Made by a program: the position numbers and the translations under genes
The notes under the pieces: model-generated
The model's database searches: none
Told to the model about the DNA's origin: nothing
The model's input: the letters and a program-made list of their open reading frames with translations, nothing else
Shown: in pieces, positions 7,803 through 16,352 of the stretch
Numbering within the stretch: position 1 is the stretch's first letter
Layout: each line of letters starts with the position of its first letter
Origin: Sinomonas sp. R1AF57
GTDB lineage: Bacteria > Actinomycetota > Actinomycetes > Actinomycetales > Micrococcaceae
Direction of reading: 5' to 3'
Length of the DNA stretch: 64,000 bases
Assembly (NCBI RefSeq): GCF_002224485.1
Contig: NZ_CP022463.1
Span: 3,148,336 to 3,212,335, forward strand

Positions 7803-8872
7803 GCGTAGAGGGGGTTGTGGCCGGCGGCGACGCGCTCGTTCGGTCGGACGAGGCTGGGCGGCGTCCCGTCACCGAAGGGCCTGCCGCCGAGCTCCTCGCG
7901 GCCGTGGGGCGTGAGCCAGCCTGAGAGGTCGGGGCCGGCGGGCACGATCTGGGTGGGATTGATGTCCTCGTGGACGATGTAGTAGTGCCGCTTGATCTGC
8001 ACGAAGTCGATGGTGTCGCCGAAGCCCGGGGTCTGGAACAGGTCCCGCGCGTAGCCCCAGAGAGCAGGCATCTCGGTGAGCTTGCTGCGGTTGCACTTGA
8101 AGTGGCCATGGTAGACGGGGTCGAAGCGGGCGAGCGTCGTGAAGAGCCGCACGTCGGCCTCGGTGATCGTGTCGCCGACGAGGTAGCGCTGGCGCGTGAG
8201 TCGCTCCTCGAGCCAGTCCATTGCGTCCCAGAGGCGGGCGTAGGCACGGTCGTACGACTCCTGCGAGCCCGCGAACCCGCACCGGTACACGCCGTTGTTG
8301 ACGTCTTTGAAGACGCGGGCGTTCACCTCGTCGATCTCGTCCCGGAGGCGCTCCGGGTAGAGGTCCGGTGCGCCGTCGCGGTGGAAGGCGGTCCATTCGA
8401 GTTCGAAGTCGAGGGTGATCTGGGGGTAGTTGTTGGTCACGACGGCGCCGCTCGGCACGTCCACGATCGCGGGCACCGTGATGCCCCGGGGGTAGTCGGG
8501 GAAGCGCCGGAAGTAGGCCTCCTGGAGACGCTCGATCCCAAGGACAGGGTCCCGGCCGTCCGGGTCGAGGTCGAAGGTCCAGGAGCGCGCATCGTGGGTG
8601 GGGCCGGGGAGCCCAAGGGAGATGGCGTCCTCGAGCCCGAGCAGGCGCCGTACAATGATCGTCCGGTTCGCCCACGGGCAGGCCCGGGCCGCGACGAGCC
8701 GGTAGCGGCCTGCCTCCACCGGCCACGCCTTGGCTCCCTCGGGGGCGGGCGTGCCCGGCGGGAAGGTGCCGTCGCGGGTGATGCGGTCCTCGATGTAGTT
8801 CGTGTCACGGGTGAACTCCTCGCCCGTGTGGACGTAGGCGCCCTTGGTGCTGAACTCTCCGATGCTGGCCAT
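7799..8872 (-). CDS. Thiol-dependent hydroquinone reductase (GST-omega-like, YqjG/ECM4 family)
   Basis: 357 residues. The thioredoxin-like N-terminal part has the catalytic cysteine in ACPWANRT near residue 65 and TVPAIVDV plus VVTNNYPQI, the thiol-binding strand and Ser/Asn segment. The all-helical C-terminal GST domain includes YRCGFAGSQESYD, LVGDTITEADVRLF and DFVQIKRHYY. Family members reduce glutathionyl-hydroquinones. Most actinobacteria use mycothiol, so a mycothiolyl-quinol substrate is plausible but inferred. Its start faces the ArgE-like gene across only 34 bases. Minus-strand TAGGCT lies 7 bases before the ATG, so the transcript may be leaderless. Confidence 0.85.
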   Translation of the reverse strand: MASIGEFSTKGAYVHTGEEFTRDTNYIEDRITRDGTFPPGTPAPEGAKAWPVEAGRYRLVAARACPWANRTIIVRRLLGLEDAISLGLPGPTHDARSWTFDLDPDGRDPVLGIERLQEAYFRRFPDYPRGITVPAIVDVPSGAVVTNNYPQITLDFELEWTAFHRDGAPDLYPERLRDEIDEVNARVFKDVNNGVYRCGFAGSQESYDRAYARLWDAMDWLEERLTRQRYLVGDTITEADVRLFTTLARFDPVYHGHFKCNRSKLTEMPALWGYARDLFQTPGFGDTIDFVQIKRHYYIVHEDINPTQIVPAGPDLSGWLTPHGREELGGRPFGDGTPPSLVRPNERVAAGHNPLYA

Positions 8873-8906
8873 GGAGCCAGCCTAGTGCCGGGGCTAGATT
8901 GGAGCG

Positions 8907-10166
8907 ATGGAACGGCCCGCACCCTCCCCATCCCCCTCGGACACGCCGCCCCCCGCCCCCGCAGACGCGACACCATCAGACAGGACGCCCTCAGACAGGA
9001 CGATGGACTGGATCGCCCGTCTCATCGCCATCGACACCACGAGCCGCGACTCGAACCTGCCGCTCATCGGCCTCATCGCCGCCGAGGTGCGGGAGCACGG
9101 CGTCGAGCCTGTCCTCGTGCCCAACGAGGATGGCAGCAAGGCCAATCTCATCGCGACCTTCCCGGCGGCGGACGGTTCGGTCTCCGGCGGCATCGTCCTC
9201 TCCGGCCACAGCGATGTGGTGCCCGTGGACGGACAGGACTGGTCGAGCGACCCCTTCTCCCCCGAGGTGCGGGACGGACGCCTCTACGGCCGCGGCGCGT
9301 GCGACATGAAGGCCTTCGTCGGCGCCGTCGTGGCACGGATCCCGGACCTCGCCGCCGCGCCCCTGCGCGAGCCGGTGCACCTCGCCTTCTCCTACGACGA
9401 GGAGATCGGATGCCTGGGGGCGGAGGACCTCGTCAAGGACATGGTGGGACGGGACCTCCGCCCGCGCGCGTGCATCGTGGGCGAGCCCACGAGCATGCGG
9501 GTGGTCCACGGGCACAAGTCCATCAACCTCTTCCGGGTCGACTTCCACGGCGTCGCGGCGCACTCGTCGCTCACCCCGAACGGCGTCAACGCGATCGAGC
9601 ACGCGGCCGCGTTCGCGCGCTTCGTCCGCTCCGTCGCCGACGAGTTCCGCGCGCAGGGGCCGTTCGACGACGCCTTCGACGTCCCCTACACGACCTGCAC
9701 CGTGAACCTCATCGAGGGCGGGATCGCCGTCAACACCGTCCCCGCCGACTGCACGCTGCACTTCGAGTTCCGCTCGATCGGCGCCGTCGACTCGCGCGCC
9801 CTGGTCGAGCGCTTCCGCTCCGAGCTGCGCAGGATCGAGGGCGAGATGCAGGCCGAGAATCCTGCTGCACACATCGAACTGAGAGTCGTCGCCGCGGCTC
9901 CGGGGCTCGAGACCCCGCCCGACGCCGAGGTTGTCCGCCTCGCCACCCAATGGGGCGGGCTACCCTCGGATGAGAAGGTCGCATACGGCACCGAGGCGGG
10001 CCTCTTCGACCAGGGCGGGATCCCCACCGTGGTGTGCGGCCCCGGCGACATCGCCCAGGCGCACTCCCCCGACGAGTTCGTCGACCTCGCGCAGATCGCC
10101 CTGTGCGAGGCCTTCCTCGACCGGGTAATTGCCTCTGTGCAAGAACGATCCGCCCGCACCCCCTGA
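8907..10166 (+). CDS. argE: ArgE/DapE-type metallopeptidase (M20), probable N-acetylornithine deacetylase
   Basis: 419 residues from ATG 8907, with GGAG 4 bases upstream and a TAGATT -10-like box just before. Metal and catalytic motifs of M20 enzymes: LSGHSDVVPVDGQDWSSDPF, GRGACDMKAFVGAV, SYDEEIGCLGAEDL (general-base Glu pair), VGEPTSMRVVHGHK, HSSLTPNGVNAIEHAA in the dimerisation domain, and GPGDIAQAHSPDEFV. These fit acetylornithine deacetylase better than DapE. The first 31 residues are Pro/Ser-rich and carry a small SDRTP duplication; ATG 9003 (MDWIARL) is the alternative start. No arginine genes adjoin. The MHS transporter follows after 10 bases, so the two may act on one amide substrate. 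Confidence 0.82.
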   Translation: MERPAPSPSPSDTPPPAPADATPSDRTPSDRTMDWIARLIAIDTTSRDSNLPLIGLIAAEVREHGVEPVLVPNEDGSKANLIATFPAADGSVSGGIVLSGHSDVVPVDGQDWSSDPFSPEVRDGRLYGRGACDMKAFVGAVVARIPDLAAAPLREPVHLAFSYDEEIGCLGAEDLVKDMVGRDLRPRACIVGEPTSMRVVHGHKSINLFRVDFHGVAAHSSLTPNGVNAIEHAAAFARFVRSVADEFRAQGPFDDAFDVPYTTCTVNLIEGGIAVNTVPADCTLHFEFRSIGAVDSRALVERFRSELRRIEGEMQAENPAAHIELRVVAAAPGLETPPDAEVVRLATQWGGLPSDEKVAYGTEAGLFDQGGIPTVVCGPGDIAQAHSPDEFVDLAQIALCEAFLDRVIASVQERSARTP

Positions 10167-10176
10167 GGAGCCTCGC

Positions 10177-11460
10177 ATGCCCGCCACTTCCGCCACCTCG
10201 GCGGCCACCCCGGAGCGGCTCGCCGCCGCGCGGAAGGCCGTTGTCAGCAGTTCGATCGGTGCCGCGCTCGAATGGTTCGACATCATCGTCTACGCCTCGT
10301 TCGCGATCGTCATCGCCGAGAACTTCTTCCCCGAGGGCGACAGCACCCTCGGGCTCATCCTGACGTTCGCCACCTTCGCGATCTCCTACCTCATCCGGCC
10401 GCTCGGGGGCATGTTCCTCGGCTCGTACGCGGACCGGCACGGCCGCAAGGGCGCGCTGACGCTGACGCTCACGCTCATGATGGTCGGGACCCTCATCATG
10501 GCCATTGCCCCGACACACGCCCTCGTCGGCGCCTGGGCGGGGATCATCATCCTCATCTCGCGGCTGATCCAGGGCTTCTCGGCCGGCGGCGAGTTCGGGA
10601 CGGCCACGACCTTCCTTGTCGAGACGGCCCCGCACCGGAAGGCGTACTACGCGTCCTGGCAGGTCGCGGCCCAGGGCATCTCGATGTTCCTCGCCTCGGC
10701 CTTCGGCTTCGCCCTGTTCAACTGGCTCTCCAAGGACGACCTCTACGCCTGGGGCTGGCGGATCCCGTTCATCATCGGCATCTTCATCGGTCCCGTGGGC
10801 CTCTACATCCGGGCGCGGCTGACCGAACCGGACGAATTCCTGACCAGCGAGAAGCACGCGGGGCCCGTCCGTGCGATCTTCACGCACTTCCTCGGCCGGC
10901 TCCTCACGGCGTCGGCGTGCATCGGCGTCGCCACGATCTCGATCTACCTCATCCTCTACATGCCGACCTTCGCCGTGAAGAGCCTGCACGTCACGGCGAG
11001 CGCGGCGTACCTCGGCGGAGTCGTCGCCGGGCTCGTGATCCTCATCGGGACGCCGTTCGTCGGGATGCTCGCAGACAGGGTCGGCCCTGCCCGGCTCATG
11101 CTGTGGTCCGCCGTCGCCGCGTTCGTGCTCGCCTGGCCGCTGTTCCAGCTCATCATCAGCACACCCACGCTGCCGGTGTTCCTCCTCGTGGTCGGCCTCC
11201 TCGGCGTCCTGTGTGCCCTCTACTTCGGCCCGCTTCCGACGCTCCTCACCGAGATCTTCCCCGTGAACGTGCGCACCACCGGGGTGGGGGTGGCCTACAA
11301 CGTCGGCGTCACCGTCCTGGGCGGGCTCGCACCGCTCGTCCTGACGTGGCTTCTGGACCTCGCCGGCGCCCTGAGCGCGCCGAGCTTCTACTACATGGCC
11401 GTCGCCGTCATCTCCCTCGTGGGACTCGGCGTCGCGCGGACGCGGTACAACGCCCGGTAG
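10177..11460 (+). CDS. MFS transporter, metabolite:H+ symporter (MHS) family
   Basis: 427 residues, 12 predicted membrane spans. ATG 10177 follows GAGGAG. The start of the fold, SSIGAALEWFDIIVYASFA, is the MHS signature seen in ProP, KgtP, ShiA and citrate carriers. The loop 2-3 motif reads GSYADRHGRKGALT, and GFSAGGEFGTATTFLVE is also typical of the family. A second conserved loop lies at GMLADRVGPARLM. Substrates in the family are carboxylates, betaines or aromatic acids and cannot be decided here. It is 10 bases downstream of the ArgE-like gene and likely cotranscribed. Confidence 0.88.
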   Translation: MPATSATSAATPERLAAARKAVVSSSIGAALEWFDIIVYASFAIVIAENFFPEGDSTLGLILTFATFAISYLIRPLGGMFLGSYADRHGRKGALTLTLTLMMVGTLIMAIAPTHALVGAWAGIIILISRLIQGFSAGGEFGTATTFLVETAPHRKAYYASWQVAAQGISMFLASAFGFALFNWLSKDDLYAWGWRIPFIIGIFIGPVGLYIRARLTEPDEFLTSEKHAGPVRAIFTHFLGRLLTASACIGVATISIYLILYMPTFAVKSLHVTASAAYLGGVVAGLVILIGTPFVGMLADRVGPARLMLWSAVAAFVLAWPLFQLIISTPTLPVFLLVVGLLGVLCALYFGPLPTLLTEIFPVNVRTTGVGVAYNVGVTVLGGLAPLVLTWLLDLAGALSAPSFYYMAVAVISLVGLGVARTRYNAR

Positions 11461-11515
11461 GGGCTGCGCTCGCGGGCGCTGAGCAGCATCGACCCTCGCC
11501 CTGCCCGGCGCCGGC

Positions 11516-13259
11516 TCAGAATGGTGGCGGCCGGTCGGGCGGAGGTTTGCGCGGCGGGCTCGGGGGCTGGCCGGTCGACCGGGGATTGGAGTCGCAGGCC
11601 CGCGTGACGTGCCGTCGGCTGAGGGGCGACGTCCAGACGATGGTGCCGTCCCGCTCGTTCTGTTCAGCCGTCCAGTGCCCGAGCGTCTTGATCCTGTGGT
11701 GCTCGGGGCACAGCAGGCCCAGGTTCTCCGCGTCCGTGGACCCGCCCGTCGACCATTCGTGGGTGTGGTCCGCTTCGGTGTGGGGGGTGTGGTCGGTCGC
11801 AGGCGGGAAAACGGCAGCCCTGGTCGCGGAGCGCGAGGAACCGACGAAGGGCTGCGGGTGGCGTGTATCGCATGCGCCCCAGTGCGAGCGGGGCACCGGT
11901 CTGGCGATCCGTCAGGAGGCGGAGCCACGTGGCCGACTGGGCCGCCAGCGACCTCGCAGCCTCGGCGGGGATGAGGCCAAAGCCGAGGACTTCGGCAGGC
12001 TCGTCGCCGAACGCCATCCCCGCCGCCACCAGTTCGGCTGCGGGGCGGGCCGGGTGCTGGGGCTGCGCCGGGTGCCGAGGCTGCGCCGAGCGCTGGGGCC
12101 GGGCCGGGTGCTGGGGCTGGGACGAGCCAGGACCGCCGCCTGCGGTTGGTAGGACGGTGGTGTGCGGGACCTTGATCACGACCTCAGCGCGCACTGCTCC
12201 GGCGCCCGCAGGAGCACACGCGGGGGCGAGCAGGAGGTCGGTGAAGGCGTCGAGCCGGCGCTGGGCCACGGTGCGCGGGTCATCAGGAGAAGCCTGGCTG
12301 CGGGCAATGGCCTGCAGCCGGGCGTCGATCATGGCACCGGCTTCGAGGGGCAGATGGGCGTGGAGGTGGCACATGCCGTCGTCGCCCGGCTCGATGTCCA
12401 CCCTGCGCCGCTCCCGCGCCTGCTTGGCACGGGCAGCGAGCGTGAGGGCGCTGTGCTCCTCGGCCATGCGCCGCAGCGAACGCCTGAGCGCCGGCAGAGA
12501 GAGCCTCGGCGGGGCGGGGGCGTCCGCAGGCTGGCCCTGTCCGGCGTCCCCGGGAACCGCGAGCGCAACGGCCCGTTCCAGGAATTCCGGGGCGGACGCG
12601 GCCGGGACGGAAGCGGCAGCATGCAGGATCGTCTGGGCGCGAGCACGGTCCAGCCGACCGTCCTGCAGGGCCGCCAAGACGGGCACAGCCTCCGGCTCCG
12701 TCACGGCCAGCGCCTCGGCAACCAGCGCCCGGGCGGTCCGCGGGGGCAGCGAGAGCTCAGCGGCGATCTCGGCGGCGGTCAGGGAAGGGGCGTCGAGCCG
12801 GTCGAACGGGCTGGCGGAATCGGCACCGAGCAGGTTCGCGATCCCCCGCACCATGAGCACCCGCATCGCGTGCAGCTTCGCCTCAGCTGCCTCGACCGCG
12901 GAGAGAGACGACAGGAGTGCGTCAACCGCTCGTTCGTGGTTGCGGGCCGCCACCGCCAGAGGGTGGAGGAGGACCACTTCGCCCATGCCGTTCTCATCGA
13001 CCGCCGCCCAGTCCCGCTGCTCCGACAGTTCGCGGTCCGGGTCTGCGGCAGGGTCGTCCAGGTACGCCGGATAGTCGGCCGCCTCCGACAGCTCCGCCGC
13101 CAAGGACGGGTCCGACCAGTCGTCGGCGTCCGCCCATCCGGACAGCCGCGGGGACTCGCCCTCGGGCCGCAATGGCTCCTCAAAGGACGCCCCGGAGCGC
13201 GAGGCGAGCCGCTCGCCGTCGTGCGCGGCCCCTTCAGAGATTCCCCTGAACCCGTCCAT
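11516..13259 (-). pseudogene. DUF222/HNH endonuclease gene interrupted by a one-base frameshift
   Basis: A 13E12/REP-type DUF222-HNH protein common in actinobacteria. The first frame runs from ATG 13259 through a DUF222 helical region and a Pro/Gln/His repeat linker (QPQHPARP-like) to GCRFPACDRPH. The rest of the HNH domain, HTEADHTHEWSTGG, GLLCPEHHRIKTLGHW, is in another frame ending at TGA 11516. The switch falls in a run of six G on the + strand (11782-11787); five would restore one frame of about 580 residues. The length (1744) is one base over a multiple of three. This is either a true recent mutation or a homopolymer sequencing error. All other HNH residues look intact. An upstream in-frame start at 13421 would overlap the divergent enoyl-CoA hydratase. 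Confidence 0.8.
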
Positions 13260-13407
13260 GGAAAGATCCCACCACAGGGGTCCGACAGTTCTCGTGGCGG
13301 GGTTCCCGCACCGTCGTATCGACGCGGGGTGAGACTCAGTTTCACGGTGTCGGTCCCACCGGCTAGCGTGGGCCTCGGAACACACCATCGACGGCGAGGA
13401 CGTGACC

Positions 13408-14235
13408 ATGGACTCCAGCACCTTTGACCCGGGCAGCTACACCACCCTCAAGCTCGACCTCGACGAGGGCATCCTGACCCTCACCGTGGACCGGCCGGAT
13501 GCCCTCAATGCGCTCTCCCAGCAGGTCGTCTCGGAACTCTGGAAGGCCTTCACCGCCATCCAGGACTCCTGCACGCACGACGCCGGGTGGCCGGTCCGCG
13601 GCGTCATCGTCACCGGGGGCGGGGGGAAGGCGTTCGTCGCTGGCGCGGACATCCGCGAGATGGCGTCCATGGACCCCGACTCTGCGGCCGAGTACGCGCG
13701 GTCGATGCAGGGCGTGACGCTCCTCATCGAGAAGCTCCCTGTGCCGGTCATCGCCGCCGTGGACGGCTTCGCGCTCGGGGGCGGCTGCGAGCTGGCCCTC
13801 GCCTGCGACTTCATCTACGCCTCCGAGTCGGCCCAGTTCGGCCAGCCGGAGGTCAATCTGGGCCTCGTGCCCGGGTTCGGCGGATCCGTGCGGCTCCCCC
13901 AGCGCGTGGGACTGGGTCCCGCCCGCGAGCTCATCTACACGGCCCGGAGGATCGACGCCGCCGAGGCGCTCCGCCTGGGCCTCGCCAACCGGGTCCTTCC
14001 CTCGCGCGAGGAGCTCCTGGGGGCCGCCCGGGACACCCTCCAGGAGATCGCCGGGAAGGCGCCCGCCGCTGTCGGACTCGCGAAGCAGTCCATTGCAGGC
14101 GCCACGGGCCGACCCACCATCCAGGGCCTCGAAACCGAGGCGGAGGCGTTCCGGGAGGCCTTCACCACCGACGACATGCGCGAGGGCACCACCGCCTTCC
14201 TCGAGAAGCGGAAGGCCGCGTTCACCGGGAAGTAG
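13408..14235 (+). CDS. Enoyl-CoA hydratase (crotonase family)
   Basis: 275 residues from ATG 13408, chosen over GTG 13402 because GGCGAGGA ends 7 bases before it. Both catalytic glutamates of true hydratases are in place: GGGCELALACDF and FGQPEVNLGLVPG. The oxyanion-hole segment is KAFVAGADIREMAS, and LGLANRVLP and MREGTTAFLEKRKAAF are the usual C-terminal motifs. It should hydrate trans-2-enoyl-CoA in fatty-acid or amino-acid oxidation, and crotonyl-CoA made by the gcdH at 1748 is a plausible substrate. CTHDAGW near residue 53 is an unconserved insert that carries the overrepresented octamer described in the findings. The gene stands alone, divergent from the HNH gene. Confidence 0.88.
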   Translation: MDSSTFDPGSYTTLKLDLDEGILTLTVDRPDALNALSQQVVSELWKAFTAIQDSCTHDAGWPVRGVIVTGGGGKAFVAGADIREMASMDPDSAAEYARSMQGVTLLIEKLPVPVIAAVDGFALGGGCELALACDFIYASESAQFGQPEVNLGLVPGFGGSVRLPQRVGLGPARELIYTARRIDAAEALRLGLANRVLPSREELLGAARDTLQEIAGKAPAAVGLAKQSIAGATGRPTIQGLETEAEAFREAFTTDDMREGTTAFLEKRKAAFTGK

Positions 14236-14343
14236 GGAACGGGGTCAGCGCGGGGGACCCGCCCCCCAGTCCCCTGACAGTCACAGCTGGAGCTCCGGCG
14301 CCGTCACAGCGGAATGAAAGGGTTGGGCGGAAATGTAGGTGGC

Positions 14344-15813
14344 ATGACGGCGACACTCCCCTCCCACGACAAGGCCCCCCACAGGACACCGCCCACCACC
14401 CGCTCCCGGCTGACCCCCCGCGGCGTCCTCGCCCGCGAGCTGACGGCGCGCGGCCGGCGTCGTCTGCTCTCCGCGGACGCGCTCACCGTCGCGGCCTGGG
14501 GATCGGCGGCCGCCGCCGTCGCGCTGTACCTCGCCGAAGGTGCCGCCGGACAGTTCGGCTCGATCGCCTCCGCGCTCACCGCGGTCGGAATCGTCGCGGG
14601 CCTGATCGGCACCGATCTCGTGCTCGTGATGCTGCTGCTCGCGGCACGGCTGCCCTGGATCGACCGGGCCATCGGCCACGACAAGGCCATGGCCGTCCAC
14701 GGCAGGCTTGGGAAGCCTGCGCTGTACCTGCTCCTGGCCCACATGGTCTTCCTCCTGCTCGGCTACGGGGCGGCCGAGGGCCTCGACCCCGTGTCGGAGG
14801 CCGTGGCCCTGTGGAACCTCGTGCCGGACATGTGGCTCGCCTTCGTCTCGATGGCGCTGTTCGTCGCGGTGGTCGTGACCTCGCTCGTCGTGGTGCGCCG
14901 GAAGATGCCGTACGAGTTCTGGCATGGGATCCACCTCCTCTCCTACGCCGCCGTGCTCACGGGCCTTCCCCACCAGTTCAGCGTCGGCGGGGTCTTCGCC
15001 GAGGGCCAGTGGCAGCGCGTCTACTGGGAGGCCTTCTACTGGGGCGTCGTCGGGGCGCTCGTCGCGTTCCGGGTCGTCGCGCCGGTCGCCCGCACGTGGC
15101 GGCACCAGCTCACCGTGAGCCGCGTGGTCCAGGAGGCGGACGACGTCGTGAGCATCGAGATGACCGGCCTGCGCCTGCACGAGCTCACGGGCGACGGCGG
15201 CCGGTTCTTCATCTGGCGCTTCCTCGCCCCGGGCCTGTGGTGGCACGCGCACCCGTTCAGCCTCTCCGCCGAACCGCACCGTGGCGCCTACGGGGACACA
15301 ATCCGGATCACCGTCCGCAGCCTTGGCCGCGGAAGCGCGGCCCTCCTGGGGCTGCGGCCCGGGACGAAGGTCGCGCTCGGGGGCCCCTACGGCAACTTCG
15401 CCCACGCCTCCCGCACCCGCCCCGGCCTCGTGCTGGCCGGCTCCGGAATCGGCATCACGCCGATCCGAGCCCTCCTCGAGCGGGCCGAGTTCGCACCCGG
15501 CGACGCCACCGTGATCCTCCGCGCCGGCACCGACGAGCACATGTACCTGCGCGACGAGATCCGCGCCCTCTGCGCGGATCGCGGCGCCGTCCTGTACGAG
15601 CTCGTGGGCCACCGGTCCGCCCGCTCGGGCTGGCTCCCGGCACACCAGGCGGGCCTGACCCTGACCGACTACCTCCACCCCGGCGCCCCCGCCCTCGCCG
15701 ACTCGGACGTCTACGTCTGCGGCCCGAGGGAATGGTCCGACGCCATCCTCGCGGACGCGAGGACGGCCGGCGCCGCCGACGATCAGCTCCATCGCGAAAG
15801 GTTCGACTGGTGA
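14344..15813 (+). CDS. Ferric-reductase-like transmembrane flavocytochrome
   Basis: 489 residues from ATG 14344; an in-frame ATG at 14314 is possible. The N-terminal half has about six membrane spans with paired histidines (AVHGRLGKPALYLLLAHM and FWHGIHLLSYAAVLTGLPH) suited to two b-type hemes across the membrane. The C-terminal half is a ferredoxin-NADP reductase-like module: FAD-binding HPFSLSAEP, NAD(P)-binding LAGSGIGITPIRALLE and VYVCGPREWSDAI. It should carry electrons from NAD(P)H through FAD and heme to the outside. The GTGA overlap with the FMN-carrier gene and the following ApbE gene mark a flavin-based extracytosolic electron-transfer cassette. Confidence 0.88.
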   Translation: MTATLPSHDKAPHRTPPTTRSRLTPRGVLARELTARGRRRLLSADALTVAAWGSAAAAVALYLAEGAAGQFGSIASALTAVGIVAGLIGTDLVLVMLLLAARLPWIDRAIGHDKAMAVHGRLGKPALYLLLAHMVFLLLGYGAAEGLDPVSEAVALWNLVPDMWLAFVSMALFVAVVVTSLVVVRRKMPYEFWHGIHLLSYAAVLTGLPHQFSVGGVFAEGQWQRVYWEAFYWGVVGALVAFRVVAPVARTWRHQLTVSRVVQEADDVVSIEMTGLRLHELTGDGGRFFIWRFLAPGLWWHAHPFSLSAEPHRGAYGDTIRITVRSLGRGSAALLGLRPGTKVALGGPYGNFAHASRTRPGLVLAGSGIGITPIRALLERAEFAPGDATVILRAGTDEHMYLRDEIRALCADRGAVLYELVGHRSARSGWLPAHQAGLTLTDYLHPGAPALADSDVYVCGPREWSDAILADARTAGAADDQLHRERFDW

Positions 15814-16352
15814 GAACACGAGCAGCCATCTCCGCATCCCTCGCCTCCGTCGGCATCCTCGCCGCGGGCTGGCAGGCCGGCGCCCAGGCGCTCGACGCCG
15901 CTCAGGCGACCGCCGCCGGCACCGGCACGGGCACCACCACCGGCACCGCCACATCCGGCACGGGAAGCACGACGGCGGGCGGCACCTCGGGCGCGACGGG
16001 CGGGTCGACGTCGTCCGGGGCGAGCAGCTCCGGCAGCACGTCCGGGCAGGCGACCACCGGGGCGCAGGCGAAGGCGCAGGCCACCTACGCCGGCAAGGTC
16101 GTCTCGACCCGGTTCGGCACCGTGCAGGTGCAGATCACGGTGCAGAACGGGAAGATCACCGACGTCACGGCGCTCAAGCTGACCGACGCCGAGCGGAAGT
16201 CCCAGATGATCAGCTCCCAGGCGGCCCCGATCCTGCGCTCGGAGGTGCTCCGGGCGCAGTCGGCTGACGTGCAGACCGTCAGCGGCGCGACGGTCACCTC
16301 CGACGCCTACCTCACCTCCCTCCAGGCGGCCCTCGATGCAGCCCATCTCTGA
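15810..16352 (+). CDS. Exported FMN-binding domain protein (covalent flavin carrier)
   Basis: 180 residues from a GTG overlapping the preceding stop. A basic N-terminus with a hydrophobic stretch (AAISASLASVGILAAGW) is a likely signal peptide or anchor. Residues 35-85 are a Gly/Ser/Thr linker of the kind used to span the cell wall. The C-terminal 90 residues are an FMN-binding domain: GTVQVQITVQNGKITDV and VSGATVTSDAYLTSL. In SGAT the threonine, Thr161, is the expected site of phosphoester-linked FMN added by ApbE. It should receive electrons from the membrane flavocytochrome encoded just upstream and pass them to an external acceptor. Confidence 0.9.
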   Translation: MRTRAAISASLASVGILAAGWQAGAQALDAAQATAAGTGTGTTTGTATSGTGSTTAGGTSGATGGSTSSGASSSGSTSGQATTGAQAKAQATYAGKVVSTRFGTVQVQITVQNGKITDVTALKLTDAERKSQMISSQAAPILRSEVLRAQSADVQTVSGATVTSDAYLTSLQAALDAAHL

